Origin: Bolinopsis microptera
Taxonomy: Eukaryota > Ctenophora > Tentaculata > Lobata > Bolinopsidae
DNA: 64,000 nt
Assembly (NCBI RefSeq): GCF_026151205.1
Contig: NC_087072.1
Span: 13,678,169 to 13,742,168, forward strand
Direction of reading: 5' to 3'
The notes under the pieces: generated by a model
Databases searched by the model: none
Seen by the model: the letters and a program-made list of their open reading frames with translations, nothing else
What the model was told of the DNA's origin: nothing
Program-made: the position numbers and the translations under genes
In this document: positions 43,329 to 55,179 of the stretch, one piece after another
How positions within the stretch are numbered: position 1 is the stretch's first letter
Layout of the letters: every line of letters starts with the position of its first letter

Positions 43329-46300
43329 AATTAGAGCCAGATAGTAGTCAGGTTAATGCAGTGTCGTGGAAACATATTCTGATTCAAGGCCTTTGCAGAG
43401 GTGCTGATGTCCTCTTTTTCGTAGATAGTGGGTCAGCTGTTAGCATTGTTTCTACGGGGCTGGTAAAAAAGCTTGGGTTGGAGGAGAACGTTGGTAGTTG
43501 TAAGATGGTTCTGAAGTCGTTTTCTCAGGACACGATTCCGATCAAGGGCCATGTTCGGATGGACATTGTAATAGCTGGAGGTCACTTTTCTCATGATTTC
43601 ATAGTTACAGACCTATTAGATACTGAATTTCTTATAGGGGATGATTTTCTCAGGACCAATAAGATAGTATTAGACTATAAGAAATGCCAACTAACCCTGG
43701 AAGACGGCAATAGTATCGGATTCAGAAAGAAGCCTACTAACGTAACTGTGACGGATCGGCTCAAGATCAGATGTGCGAAGGTGACTGTGATTCCGCCAAA
43801 CACAGCCCAATTTGTAGGAGGCCGAATCCAGGCAAAGGGCGGGAGTTATCAGGGCATCACGGAACCGAATTGTAGAAATGGGTTGCAGCGTACAGGCATT
43901 TTGATGGCTACAGCAGTAGTCCACTCCCGCGGTAAATTTGTCCCGGTGAAATGCATCAACGCCACCGACAGGCCCATTCGAATATTTAGAAACACTGTTA
44001 TGGCACATTTAAAACCGCTAGGAGATCATCACATGATACACGGTGTTAAGATAGTGAAGCCTGAGTCTGATGCGATACACAGGGACGTCTCCGGGATTCA
44101 GGACGCTACTGGTAGCGAGAGAGTACCGGATAACAGCTGCACTGACCAGTGGACTAAGAGGGAACTGTTCGAGAGCTTGAAACTTGGCGAGGTTGAAGCA
44201 GAAATGACAGCTAGTGACCGGGAGCGTCTTGAGCAGATAATCTGGGAGCATAGAGGGTGTTTCTCGAGAAACGAGTTTGATATCGGGTGTTGTACAGAGT
44301 TTGAGACTGAAATAAAACTGAAGGAGGGGACATCACCTGCATGGACTACGCCCATCCCGACGGCCTACAAGCTCAGAGACGAAATGGACAGGCAGATAGA
44401 CCAGATGGTCAAGGTTGGTGTAGTGGAACCAACGTTTGAGCCCAGTGAGTTTAACTCTCCCATTTTTCTGGTGAAGAAGAATACACCTGACCAATGGCGA
44501 CTTGTAGCTGATCTTAGAAATCTTAACAAGGTATGTCTAGATGAGAAGTATCCCTTGCCTAACTTGAACCACGTGCTAGACACGATAGGAGCAGATACGT
44601 TGTTTTCAAGTTTCGACCTCAGTAAAAGCTTCTGGCAGGTTCCGTATTCTAAGGAGTCAAAGAAAATGACCGCATTTCTTTACAGGGGCAAGTCATATTG
44701 TTGGGCTAGAATGATTATGGGGCACAAAAACTCTAGTAGTGCATTTTCGAGGATGATGTACAAGTTGCTGGCCACTATTCCCATCGATCAGCTAATTTTC
44801 TTTATAGATGATCTATTTTTGAGCTCTACATCGGTGGAGGATCATCTTAACAGGCTAGAAATACTACTAGGAAGGTTGATGAGTGCCAATTTAAAGCTCA
44901 CCCCCAAAAAGTGCGAGTTACTAAAGAGGAAAGTGACATTCGTAGGTGTATCTGTTAGTGATGAAGGAATACAGATCACAGAAGACCGGATCAAGGACTT
45001 ACTTGAGTTACCTGTTCCTACTACTAGTAAGAGGGTCCAAGAGGTGCTAGGAGCCCTAAACTATGTTCGGAAGTGGATCCCGAACTATAGTAGGTTAGCG
45101 AGACCGCTTCACCAGCTTACTGCTAAGGATACCAAGTTTGAATGGAGCAGTGAGTGTCAGAGAGCATTTGAGGAGCTGAAAAACGCAGTAGCCCAGAGCA
45201 CTATCTTAGCTATTCCAGATACCAGCGACCCTTACAAGTCATACCAGGTTCAGGTTGACGCTAGCAAACATGGGTACGGTGCCACACTCTCACAGGAACT
45301 TCCAGTTAACGGGGGAAGAGAGAGGAGAATAGTTGCGTTCTACAGCAAGGCGGTCCCACAGTTTAAGAGGGAACGTAGCCAGACTCAGCTTGAGTTTGAT
45401 GCGATGGTATTGGCCATTCAACATTGGAAGATGTACCTGAGAAATACGGAGTTCAAAGTTTTGACAGATTGCAAAAGTTTACTATCGGCTACTGACTCGT
45501 TGTTTTCTAAATCTGATCCGTCTCTCATCAGAAAGTGCCAGGAACTAGGCGCCAACTTCACCTTCTCAATAGAGCATGTAGAGGGCAAGAAAAACACGCT
45601 TTGTGACTTCTTGAGTAGATTCCCATTCAGGAGGAAGACAGTTGACATGGGATGTCAGACGGAAGTGGTAGATACTGATAAGGGAGGACACATAGGGCTT
45701 GATAAGTGTTCGCGAAATGATGAACGCAGGTCTACTGCACAAGAACTTACTGGAAGAGTTAGTGCTTGTGGTCGTGAAATTGAATCGCCCACGGTTAAAG
45801 CTGAGGAAAGATCTGGTTGCAAACCAGAGGGGACAATAATTGATGAATGTGAAATGAAAAGAGTTCCCAGTGAGTCAGAGATTATAATTGACAATGCTGA
45901 CTATACGTTGACTTTGAGTGATGCGATAGAGGATGTCGCAGAGACAGTATCTCGAGAGGGTTCTGATTTGGAGCTGCAGGATGAAGTTACAGACCTGCAA
46001 CTTTTGTTTGAAAGAGAGTATGATGGAACTGTCATACTAAGAAAGACTGAGCCGGAAACACAGAGAACTCCAGGATGTTACTGTAATCATTTGGAAGCAC
46101 CCCGTGACAAAAAGAGTCACAAACCTAAAAAACAAGTAACCTTTGCCATTTCTCAGACTGCAACAGAACCAGTCACTCAAGTTCTTCCCGATTTGGACGA
46201 TATTAGAAGGGAACAGGAAGCAGACTCCATTCTTAGTGTTGTTAAAGATTGGGTGGTTGCTAAGCAACGGGGAATGGTACAGGTTAACAGAACTCCTGAA

Positions 46301-46378
46301 AGACTATTATCATATTGGAAGCAATTTAATCTGATAATAAGACGGGCTCCTCAAGAGAAAATGGGTAAAAAGGAATGA
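43265..46378 (+). CDS. pol: Gypsy Pol: protease, reverse transcriptase, RNase H
   Basis: Entered by -1 frameshift from gag, so it needs no start codon of its own. Order: retropepsin with VDSGSAVS and IGDDFL; reverse transcriptase with RLVADLRNLNKV, FSSFDLSKSFWQVP and FFIDDLFL (FIDD in place of the common YVDD); tether LKLTPKKCELLKRKVTFVGV; RNase H with VQVDASKHGYGA, LEFDAMVLAI and VLTDCKSLL. A long acidic linker follows. The frame stops at 46378 because of an extra A in the run at about 46360-46366. The adjacent frame continues into integrase, so full-length Pol is not made from this copy. Confidence 0.93.
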   Translation, partial: AFKRVRDWFKPDQLQSRRKVLELEPDSSQVNAVSWKHILIQGLCRGADVLFFVDSGSAVSIVSTGLVKKLGLEENVGSCKMVLKSFSQDTIPIKGHVRMDIVIAGGHFSHDFIVTDLLDTEFLIGDDFLRTNKIVLDYKKCQLTLEDGNSIGFRKKPTNVTVTDRLKIRCAKVTVIPPNTAQFVGGRIQAKGGSYQGITEPNCRNGLQRTGILMATAVVHSRGKFVPVKCINATDRPIRIFRNTVMAHLKPLGDHHMIHGVKIVKPESDAIHRDVSGIQDATGSERVPDNSCTDQWTKRELFESLKLGEVEAEMTASDRERLEQIIWEHRGCFSRNEFDIGCCTEFETEIKLKEGTSPAWTTPIPTAYKLRDEMDRQIDQMVKVGVVEPTFEPSEFNSPIFLVKKNTPDQWRLVADLRNLNKVCLDEKYPLPNLNHVLDTIGADTLFSSFDLSKSFWQVPYSKESKKMTAFLYRGKSYCWARMIMGHKNSSSAFSRMMYKLLATIPIDQLIFFIDDLFLSSTSVEDHLNRLEILLGRLMSANLKLTPKKCELLKRKVTFVGVSVSDEGIQITEDRIKDLLELPVPTTSKRVQEVLGALNYVRKWIPNYSRLARPLHQLTAKDTKFEWSSECQRAFEELKNAVAQSTILAIPDTSDPYKSYQVQVDASKHGYGATLSQELPVNGGRERRIVAFYSKAVPQFKRERSQTQLEFDAMVLAIQHWKMYLRNTEFKVLTDCKSLLSATDSLFSKSDPSLIRKCQELGANFTFSIEHVEGKKNTLCDFLSRFPFRRKTVDMGCQTEVVDTDKGGHIGLDKCSRNDERRSTAQELTGRVSACGREIESPTVKAEERSGCKPEGTIIDECEMKRVPSESEIIIDNADYTLTLSDAIEDVAETVSREGSDLELQDEVTDLQLLFEREYDGTVILRKTEPETQRTPGCYCNHLEAPRDKKSHKPKKQVTFAISQTATEPVTQVLPDLDDIRREQEADSILSVVKDWVVAKQRGMVQVNRTPERLLSYWKQFNLIIRRAPQEKMGKKE
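43268..43314 (+). promoter_or_regulatory. -1 ribosomal frameshift signal between gag and pol
   Basis: TTTAAAC at 43268-43274 is phased as T TTA AAC in the gag frame, the canonical slippery heptamer. After a 5 nt spacer, CGCGACT (43280-43286) pairs perfectly with AGTCGCG (43308-43314). The pol frame opens just upstream, after TGA 43262-43264, so a -1 slip enters pol directly. Confidence 0.85.
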
Positions 46379-46803
46379 AGATGAGACACGTTACCTTATC
46401 TTAGTGCCAGAAAGGTGTGAGGAAAATATCATGAGACTGTTTCATGAAAACATTACGTACTGTCACCCGGGTGCTAACGCTTGTGTTGCGAGATGCAGAC
46501 AGTACTTCTACTGGCCAAAAATGGAAACAGAATTTGATCTGTTTGTCAAAGCATGCGTCAAATGTGGGGAGATGAAACCACCTAGAGCTTACCTAAAAGC
46601 TCCCTTGAATCACATCATGTTCCACAATTTTAACGATGCAATCATAGTCGATCACATAGTGCCCAGTGCCACGAAAAGAACGCCGCGTGGATATCGCTAT
46701 ATCCTGACTATCTCTGATGCATGGTCGAACTATGTGGTGGCAGTGCCGGTGCGCACTCAAACTGCAAAGGAGAACATTGCGGCAATCATTACAAAAGCGC
46801 TAA
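46379..46803 (+). pseudogene. Gypsy integrase, N-terminal part
   Basis: The frame, shifted by one from pol, reads NEDETRYLILVPERC then the HHCC zinc domain (HENITYCHPGAN with later CVKC) and the first two catalytic Asp (IIVDHIVPS; LTISDAWSNYVVAVPV). It is broken at about 46804 by unrelated sequence before the catalytic Glu. Confidence 0.85.
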
Positions 46804-47350
46804 TTATACCTGTTTCAAAAGCATCCTGTCTGGAAGTTCCCTGACTGCCGTGTGAATCTTTGGATCTATTTTTGGATCTATTTTTATATTGATATGATTT
46901 TTATATACCTATATATCCATCGCATAATTTCCATGTCCGCCTGAACAAACCTGGCACCATCAAATCTTACCTCTAGAAACCCCAGAACAAATCAAGCCTA
47001 GTCTGAATTCAAAACTAGTTGACCAGCTACGTACAGTTTCCTGGACAACTGGAACCTTTTTGGGCCATGCACAAGCCAATAGCATGTATGGTCCTGCAGT
47101 GGGGTCTCCTTGTCCTTGGATCTGTGTTTTGATCCGTCTTTTCTTAAAATTTTCAATTTGTGTCACTTAGACTCACCTATTAAATGTTAATCGACACCAC
47201 TGGTCCTAGTTAGATTTAGCCAAGGCACGACTACTCAAAAGTAACAGTTAAATAGGTGTGACATACTATTATATTCTTATAATTATATCATATGAATTGA
47301 TTGCACTGCTAATAAATAAAATACTTTGTTTTACTAAATACTTTGTTTTA
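46804..47350. mobile_element. About 545 bp insertion inside integrase
   Basis: Non-coding sequence separates KALI from NWIWRFGVC. It has small repeats (GGATCTATTTTT twice; ATACTTTGTTTTACT twice) and no recognised termini or clear duplication. The exact edges are estimated from where integrase-like coding stops and resumes. Confidence 0.65.
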
Positions 47351-48487
47351 CTGAAGAACTGGATCTGGAGATTTGGTGTCTGTCGAGAGACTATTGTGGA
47401 TAATCACCCAGGATTCAGAGCTGAGTTTTTCGGCGAGGTTTTTAAGGCCTTCGAATGTAAAAAAACTCATGGGACCTCATACAAATCAGCGAGTACAGGA
47501 CGTGCTGAGAATAACAACAAGCGGTTAAACACTGCCCTCCGCACTTGTCTGCCCGATGATAAGGAACATCTCTGGGATCTATACTTAGATAAGGTCACAT
47601 TTGCCCTTAACTGTTCCAAGAACCGCAGAACTGGATTTTCTGCTCACAAAATGATGTTTGGAAGGGAGGTTAACCTACCATTGACTTTTGTGATGGGGAC
47701 AGCGGAGAAGGTAGAATCCGAGGGAACCGGTACTGTTGCGGCAGCTGTTTACAAGAACCACATGGAGCTAAAGAGAATCATCTGGAAGGTTAGGAAGCAG
47801 TCCCAGAAAGATTTTGGCTATGCAGCGAAACAGCACGATCGCAACCTACACGGACCCTACTTCAAGGAGGGTGATCATTGTTTTGTACTGGTGCAGTGTC
47901 CCAGACATAAGTTCGAGCCAAGGTTTCGTGGACCATTCAGAATCACAAAAGTGATAAATGACCACTTGTACGTCGTCGACTTAGGACAGGGGGTGGAAAA
48001 GGTCGTTAATATTTGCAAAATGAAGAGATTTGAGACAAATAAGTATTCACGTCGGACCCCAGAAAAGCCTAAGGAACCTGATGAAACTCGAAAGAGCATG
48101 AAAGGAAACACATCTATCGACATAGATAGCAGTAGTGATGACGACCAGGAAGAGGAATACTGGGGGACTCTGCGTCGAAAAGCACAAGACAAGCAGATAG
48201 TGATTCAGAGCGATGATGCTCAGTCAACGACACGATCTACACCAAGAAGGTTGCCCACACCTCCAACAAGCTTGTCGGGAGGAAGTGTATCTCATTCACC
48301 ACGACCTAGGACATTATCGCCTACTACCTCGTCAGCGTCGACAGAAGGGGCTACATCGGTCGTGCAGGACTTCTTTACTCCACCACGAGAAAACGTGACG
48401 CCAGAACAGGAGACTCAACGAATAGGAGGATATAACCTGAGGCCACGTAATAATCTACGTCCGCCTGACTATTTCAGACTTTTATAG
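47351..48487 (+). pseudogene. Gypsy integrase, C-terminal part
   Basis: Resumes at WIWRFGVCRETIVDNHPGF with the catalytic Glu in TGRAENNNKRL, then the GPF-type module (PRFRGPFRITKV) and a Ser/Pro-rich tail ending GYNLRPRNNLRPPDYF. The apparent start at 47258 lies in the insertion and is not real. Confidence 0.85.
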
Positions 48488-48834
48488 TAGTATAGGATTT
48501 CTGGGACGTTTTAATCTCGTTTTAGACAGACTGAACTCAGCCCAGTCCTTGCTCTGTACCGTGTACTGTTGCACTTGCTATTTGACAGCTAAACTGGTTG
48601 TAAACATGATGGGGATATTATGTTGTATGCTGGATAATGGATATGTTGAAGGATATGCTTGTTGATATTAACTACATGCACTGGAGTCTGGGCTTTGTTA
48701 CGGCCGAATTCTTCTGGGATCTTTACCTTATTCTCCGTCAGAGGAGAACCGTGAAAGAAAATCGAACTGCTAATGAAGACGTCTAGAAACTTATGGAAGA
48801 AGAAACGTACAAGAAATCTCGTCTATACAGCTTG

Positions 48835-49012
48835 GAAGTGCCTCTTGTTTGATACAGAGTGCCATCATCATGGGAGTGCCTCTTGTTTGATACAGAGTGC
48901 CGTCATCGTTTGGAGTGCCTCTTGTTTGATACAGAGTGCCATCATCATGGGAGTGCCTCTTGTTTGATACAGAGTGCCATCATCATGGGAGTGCCTCTTG
49001 TTTTAAATGAGT
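48835..49012. repeat. 38 bp tandem repeat in the Gypsy 3' region
   Basis: About 4.6 copies of GTGCCTCTTGTTTGATACAG then AGTGCCATCATCATGGGA. Confidence 0.9.
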
Positions 49013-49018
49013 GCCATT

Positions 49019-49440
49019 TTAGTTTATTTGTTTTGATAAGGGGACAGATAATGATATGATATTTCATTGGTATTTTGAGACTTATATTTTTAAATTTTAT
49101 TGGATATTTATTATTGATTGTATTGTAGTGGGGATTTAGTCAATTCGGATCGAATCGATCGAGTTTATTTGTTTTGATAAGGGGACAGATAATGATATGA
49201 TATCTCATTGGTATTTTGAGACTTATATTTTTTAAAATTTTATTGGATATTTATTATTGATTGTTATATTGTAGTGGGGATTTAGTCAATTCGGATCGAA
49301 TCGATCGAGTTTATTTCTTTTGATAAGGGGACAGATAATGATATGATATTTCATTGGTATTTTGATATTTATATTTTTTAAATATTTTATTGGATATTTA
49401 TTATTGATTGTATTAGTGGAGTTTTTTTAAAGTTTTAGTC
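49019..49440. repeat. About 145 bp tandem repeat, three copies, in the Gypsy 3' region
   Basis: Copies start at about 49020, 49160 and 49308 with AGTTTATTTGTTTTGATAAG. The polypurine tract CCCGGGGAGTA follows just before the right LTR. Confidence 0.9.
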
Positions 49441-49501
49441 AATTCGATCTACGCCTCATTTATAGGCGAGGATCAAATCGATCAAATTGTCCCGGGGAGT
49501 A

Positions 49502-50309
49502 TGGTGTAGTTTTGTAGTCCTCAGTTTAGGTTTTATTTCACATTTTAATATTTAATTCATCGTTTTTTTGCCACTTTTATTTTAATGTTATCTCACGTTT
49601 CTATTTCATATTCGTACATTTACTTTCTTATCTTTAGTTCGTTCGGCCGTTTGTTTATTTATCACATTTTTACGAGCCCTATTTTAGAGATAAGGGAGAG
49701 ATTTTGGAAAATAGACACTTCTGTAAATGTAACCGGGCATTCGTCGGGTTTTGAGTTATAAAGTTTTCGACCGTTATACGAGAGCGTTTTATTTGGTACA
49801 GTACACTAAATTTAAGTCTTGTTTAAAACACAGACTCCGGCAGCCTTCCACCTTTCTTGTTTTTAAACAGACTGAGTCACCACATCGCAGCTCACCGGAG
49901 TTCACTGTCAGATCTACGTGCAGCCACTACCGCGAGTTGCTGAGTCCTCATCTCCTCGTTTACCGGGAGTTTAAATACTAGGTTTGTATCTTGTTTCAGA
50001 CAGGTGCATCCGTAGCTCGTTTTATACAGTTGCGTTTATTTGACTCCTCGTTCATCGGGAGCAGTATATTTTAGCTTTAGTTTTAATTCCTCGTTCATCG
50101 GGAATTGTCACTAAATTGCCAGCACATATCTCGTTTAAAACAGATATATCGTTCCTTACTCCTCGTTTATCGGGAGCAGTTTATTAGGTTTTAGACCTTG
50201 TTTAATACAGGTTCAGTTAGTTCTAGTCGCCCTATCCTTTGACCAGGGAGCGCCCCGTTAAGGCCAGTCAAGCCGGTTGCCGTGTAATAGCCGTTTCGTT
50301 TTTACACCA
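49502..50309 (+). repeat. Right LTR
   Basis: Same 808 bp length and termini as the left LTR, with about seven substitutions. Confidence 0.95.
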
Positions 50310-50932
50310 TAGGTACGTAATATATTTGGAGGACTTCGCCGCTTCGACGCGCCGCGCAAACTAGCATTCTTGCTTCGCATCGTTGCTCGTCGATTGCAAA
50401 GCAAGTAGCAACGATCTCAATGGATTGACATCGTCAATCAAGTAATATATAATATAATATAATACATGTTTTAAAAACTTAATCAAACTTCCCAGTGAAA
50501 TAAAAATTTATGAAAGTACGTTTTTTGCCACATCACAAATATGGATGAAATTTAAAAAATCGTTATGTTTCTTTTTGTCGTAGGTGACCCGCCGCGCACG
50601 ATCGAGTGCGCGGCTCCCCTGTATCGTAAAATGCATCTTACAATCTTAGTGAAACGACAATGGCAAATGGGGGTCACGACTTGACGGATGTTACTCGTCT
50701 AAATTTCTTCGAAGTAGCGCGCGCCGCTTTCTTCTCGATGGCACGTGCTACAAAGTAGCGCGCGCCGGGCCAGATCATTAACAATGGTCAAGGTCACAAC
50801 GTGATACAAGTTTTTTATTATTAACATAATAAGCTGGCTCCAGCTCAATTCTTACAATTTAACCCCTAGCAAGACACAGAACGAGCCGATATCGCAAGCT
50901 GCAAGCTTACCTAGTCCTGATGATCGCCAGGT
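50310..50932 (+). other. Probable 5' untranslated region of the downstream LINE
   Basis: No ORF. GC-rich patches (GTAGCGCGCGCCG) are shared in inverse orientation with 40783-40900. Confidence 0.45.
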
Positions 50933-53900
50933 ATGATCAACAAAATCTTGAGAGAAAACTGTAACCATTGCCTGAAAAATGTTTACATGGGTCAGCCGTT
51001 GTTTGAGTGCAGTAGATGTAATTGTATTGCCCACTCAAAGTGTTTTTCACAATCAAAAGCACAAATTATTAATGACAACTTCTATTGCTTTTCATGCAAA
51101 GACAAAATAGTACACAAGTATAATCCCTTCAAACACTTTATAGATGACACAACCTCACCAGAAGCACATGACGAAACATATAAAATATCCTCAATCTTAG
51201 ACAAATGCCAAGCTTATTCTGCTAATGAAATCAACTCATCGCATGGAGAAAACCTTAAAAAGTTTTCCAGCTCCTACTTTCTTAACATTGATGGCAATAA
51301 AAGCAATTTTGATAGTCTATTAACTGAACTGCACCGCATTAACCAAAACTTCACCGTAATAGGTTTATCAGAAACTAACATAGGTCCTGATGAAAGCACC
51401 GTGTATTCAATTCCTAACTACAATAGTTTTTACCAGAATACTGTAGGTAATAAATCCAAAGGAACTGGTGTAGCATTATATGTTCAAGATAGACTTAGCA
51501 GTATTGTGAACGAACTTGCGTCAGACGTAACCGAGAATTTAGAATCACTATTCGTAACTAGTCGTAAAAACTCAGAAGAAGTAACTTTTGGGGTTATTTA
51601 CCGACCACCCAGCGGTAATTTTGCAAGCTTCCTGACAGAATTATCCAGAATACTCCAGATATTGCCTAAAAGATCTGCATACATAATGGGAGATTTTAAC
51701 GTCAACCTTCATGCTAATAGTAAAGAAGTTAACAATCTCGAGGAGATAATGTTTAGTGCTAGTTTCTCACCTCTTATATCAACACACACGCACGAGAAAC
51801 CGGGATGTAATCAAACGTGTATTGACAACATTTACACAAATGATGTTAACAAGGTTGTTGCCTCAGGTACAGTATCTGACAGAATCTCGCATCATCTGCC
51901 AGTTTTCCATATTTTTGAAGACTTAGCTGTAACTAACTCTGAACCTCAAGTTAAACATACCCAATATTATGATTACAGTGAATCGAACGTTCGACTTCTT
52001 GTTTCGTCTTTAAACCAAGATTTCTCTGAGCATCCACCAAGAAACTTTAATGAATTTCATGACACATTCAAAACGAATCTAGACAAATCATGTAAACTCA
52101 GTAAACCTAAAGTCTCCAAAAGAACGCCAATTAGAAATCCGTGGATAACAGGAGGATTAATCGCGTCTATAAATAAAAAACATAAGCTGCACGACCACTG
52201 GCATAAAGCGAAGAGAGAGAAATGTTTGCATAATCCAGGTAAACTTTGTCGTGAGATCAAGGAAGCCTGTCACTGCAATCCTTGTAATGATGCCAGGGAA
52301 AAGCATGCTAATTTTACTGACAAACGTAGGAGAGTTAAACACGTAATACGATTAGCTCAACGCCACTACACGTGCAACAAAATTGAGGAGTGTCAGGGTG
52401 ACAGTAAAAAAACCTGGCAGTTAATTAATAAAGTGCGAGGAAAGCAAAATAAGCAAATGAAACCGTCATTCATGATAAACAATGAGCGTGTTATTTGTCG
52501 ACGAGTTATTGCTCATGAATTTAACAAGTACTTTGTGTCAATCGCCTCCAATCTGAACGAGGTCTATGAGAGGAGGATTGATGAAGATCCTATAATTGCT
52601 AAATCATTCACTGACTACTTGCCACAGTCCTGTCCGTCAAGTATTTATCTCGCTGAATGTACAAGCTCTGAAATAATACAAATTATAAGTGAATTTAATA
52701 ACGGTTAAGCTAGCGACATACCGGCACATGTAATGAAGCAGTGTAGTCAAACTATATCAGAACATCTTGCCAGAATTTATAACAACTGCATGAATGAAGG
52801 TGTCTTCCCTGATCAACTGAAAACGGGTAAGATAACCCCGATATATAAAAAAGAAGATGAGGAATTACTCGAGAATTACAGGCCAGTATCAACATTACCA
52901 GTATTTGGCAAAATATTTGAAAAAATTATTTACAGTAGATTATACAACTTTTTCTTATCTCGAGGAATAATATTCGAAAATCAGTTCGGCTTTCGAAAAA
53001 ACCACTCGACAAGTCATGCTCTTAATTACTCCGTAAATCATGTCGAAGAAAAACGGAATAATAAAAACCACGTATTAGGAATATTTATCGATCTCTCTAA
53101 AGCATTTGATACCTTACCATTTGATATGCTACTTAAGAAACTTAGTAATTACGGAGTTAGAGGAAACGCACTAAAGCTGCTCTCCAGCTATCTAAATAAT
53201 AGATACCAGTATGTTAGTGTACTTGGTGAAGAATCAGAGCCTCTCCCAGTTAAACTAGGCGTACCACAAGGATCCGTTTTGGGCCCCTTGCTCTTTCTTA
53301 TCTATATAAATGACATCTATAGATGTAGTACATTAGGAAAGTTTGTACTATTTGCAGATGACACAAACATCTTTGTAGCTGCTGAAACTAAGGAACTAGC
53401 ATACAAAATAGCGAATGAAATTCTTGACTCTGTGTGCCAATATATGCGCCATAATCTACTGCACATTAATGTTAAAAAATCTTGTTACATGTACTTCTCG
53501 CCTACTAAAGGTAAGACCATTGATAATACTGAAAATGACTTGAATCTAGAAATTGATGGAATCCCGATCAAACAGGTTACTGAAACGAAATTTCTAGGTG
53601 TTATTATAGATGACAAACTGAGTTGGACACCTCATATCGAGAAACTAACTAAGAAATTAAACAGTATATGTGGCCGTATTTATCGGGTAAAAAACTCCCT
53701 CCCCAGCCAGCTGTACAAACAGATATACCACACTCTTTTTGAATCTCATCTAGGATACGGTATAACTGTATGGGGTGGTGTATCAATTAATAAGCTTTCA
53801 CCGCTATTCCTTGCACAGAAGAAATGTGTCCGAATCTTATTTGGGGACTCGGAAGCATTTAGCGACAAGTTTAAAACTTGTTCTCGTAGCAGGCCAATCC

Positions 53901-54409
53901 AGTGCAGTATAAACAAGAAAGGTCAAATATCCAATGAATCAACTATACCTCACATTAAACCGTGTTCTATATGTATCAGCTTGAGGAAGACTGGTGATAG
54001 ACAAGTAAGGCCACATCGCTGCCAAATACTTGGGGCAGAATTCCACTCTAGAGAATCAACAAAACCGATTTTCCAATCTAAGGAACTAATGACAGTACAT
54101 AACATATATAGATACAGATGCATTACTGAAACAATGAAGATAGTGAAGAGTCATCAGCCCATATCCATGTATTCTCTATTTAAGAAGTCTCAGCTCAGAG
54201 ATGACAGATTTGTGACACCACACTCATCTCACAATTTCGCATATAAAGGGGCAAATCTATGGAATACGTTTCTTGAACAGTCAAATGCACGTGGTAAAAT
54301 AGGTTCTCTAGGCTCAATTAAATCCCAATTGAAGTATTCTATCATGAAGGCTCAACACCGACCTAACAATATTAACTGGCAGGACTTAAACTTCAACACT
54401 TTCCTATGA
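50933..54409 (+). pseudogene. Near-complete LINE (CR1/Jockey-like) with one nonsense codon
   Basis: One reading frame of about 1158 codons is interrupted only by TAA at 52706-52708, between EFNNG and ASDIP where a Lys codon is expected. Order: N-terminal PHD-like Cys/His finger (CNHCLKN...CSRCNCIAHSKCF...CFSCK); APE endonuclease with SETNIG, GVIYRPPSGN, MGDFNVN and SHHLPVF; reverse transcriptase with YRPVSTLPVFGKIFEK, FIDLSKAFDTLP, GVPQGSVLGPLLFLIYIND and FADDTNIF; then the usual C-terminal region TKFLGVIIDDKLSWTPHI. It encodes target-primed reverse transcription. The ORF is otherwise intact, so recent. 3' UTR about 54410-54640. Confidence 0.9.
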
Positions 54410-55179
54410 AAAGACCCCCATTTATATTTATATCTTTTACATTTTACACCTGTCACTCACATCATATATACACCACAAAAGAAAAAGATTCATTCAATCA
54501 TTACATTATACACTCACTCCACCAAACACGCACACAACCCATTGAAGAAGGTTACACGCGGGTGTACCGTTCGCTTTATCCGAAGGGAAAAATGATACTT
54601 TACGTAACGCGCGATTTACGTCTTGGTAGCTAAATTATTCAAGTGCTATTTGTCAGAGCGACACAGTACAAATGCTCGCGGCGCGAGCGCTTGCGCGGCT
54701 CTCTTATCCACCACTCATGTTTACATCGTACCAGGCAATGGTTCAGTTTAATTAGGCTCTTTCTAAATCGCTCGCCCAAACCGTAATAACAATTTCAACT
54801 TTTGCGCGTCTCCTATAAATGCGCGTTAGTTATCTGTGATAATTTAGCACCGGCGAACCATATGTTCTGCCTACTAGCAAAGTTCACTCAAAACGTTCCG
54901 CGCCCGCGGATAAGTCAATATTTGTGGTTTTCAGAGACCAGATATTGCCATATCTGGATCATTAAAAAGGCCACCTGATAAGTCTATACAGACATCAAAA
55001 CTCTTTTTATCGGTAGTCAGAGTGGTTCGTTGTCATTTTAGTAGTAGCACTTCCTTATTGCTAATATATAATTGGGAAAGCAAAATAATAGACTTCAAAT
55101 ATGCTTTCCACATTGGAAAATATAAGTTTAACTTGGACGGATAGGATTTATAAAACTTCTGATTATAATATTTATACTA
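54410..55179. other. LINE 3' UTR and intergenic sequence
   Basis: No gene seen. Contains GGTTACACGCGGGTGTACC (54550-54568), a short hairpin. Confidence 0.4.

Larger units (their letters stand above)
41133..50309 (+). mobile_element. Ty3/Gypsy LTR retrotransposon, 9.2 kb
   Basis: Two 808 bp LTRs bound gag, protease-RT-RNase H and integrase. The protein is disabled by a 1-nt shift near 46365 and an insertion at about 46804-47350. LTRs differ at roughly seven sites by eye (about 99 percent identity), so the insertion is young. A clear target duplication is not visible (TACG left, TAGG right). Confidence 0.95.

Noticed and set aside
47258..47350. Start of a 409-codon ORF
   Set aside because: The first 30 codons lie in the insertion; integrase homology begins at about 47351.
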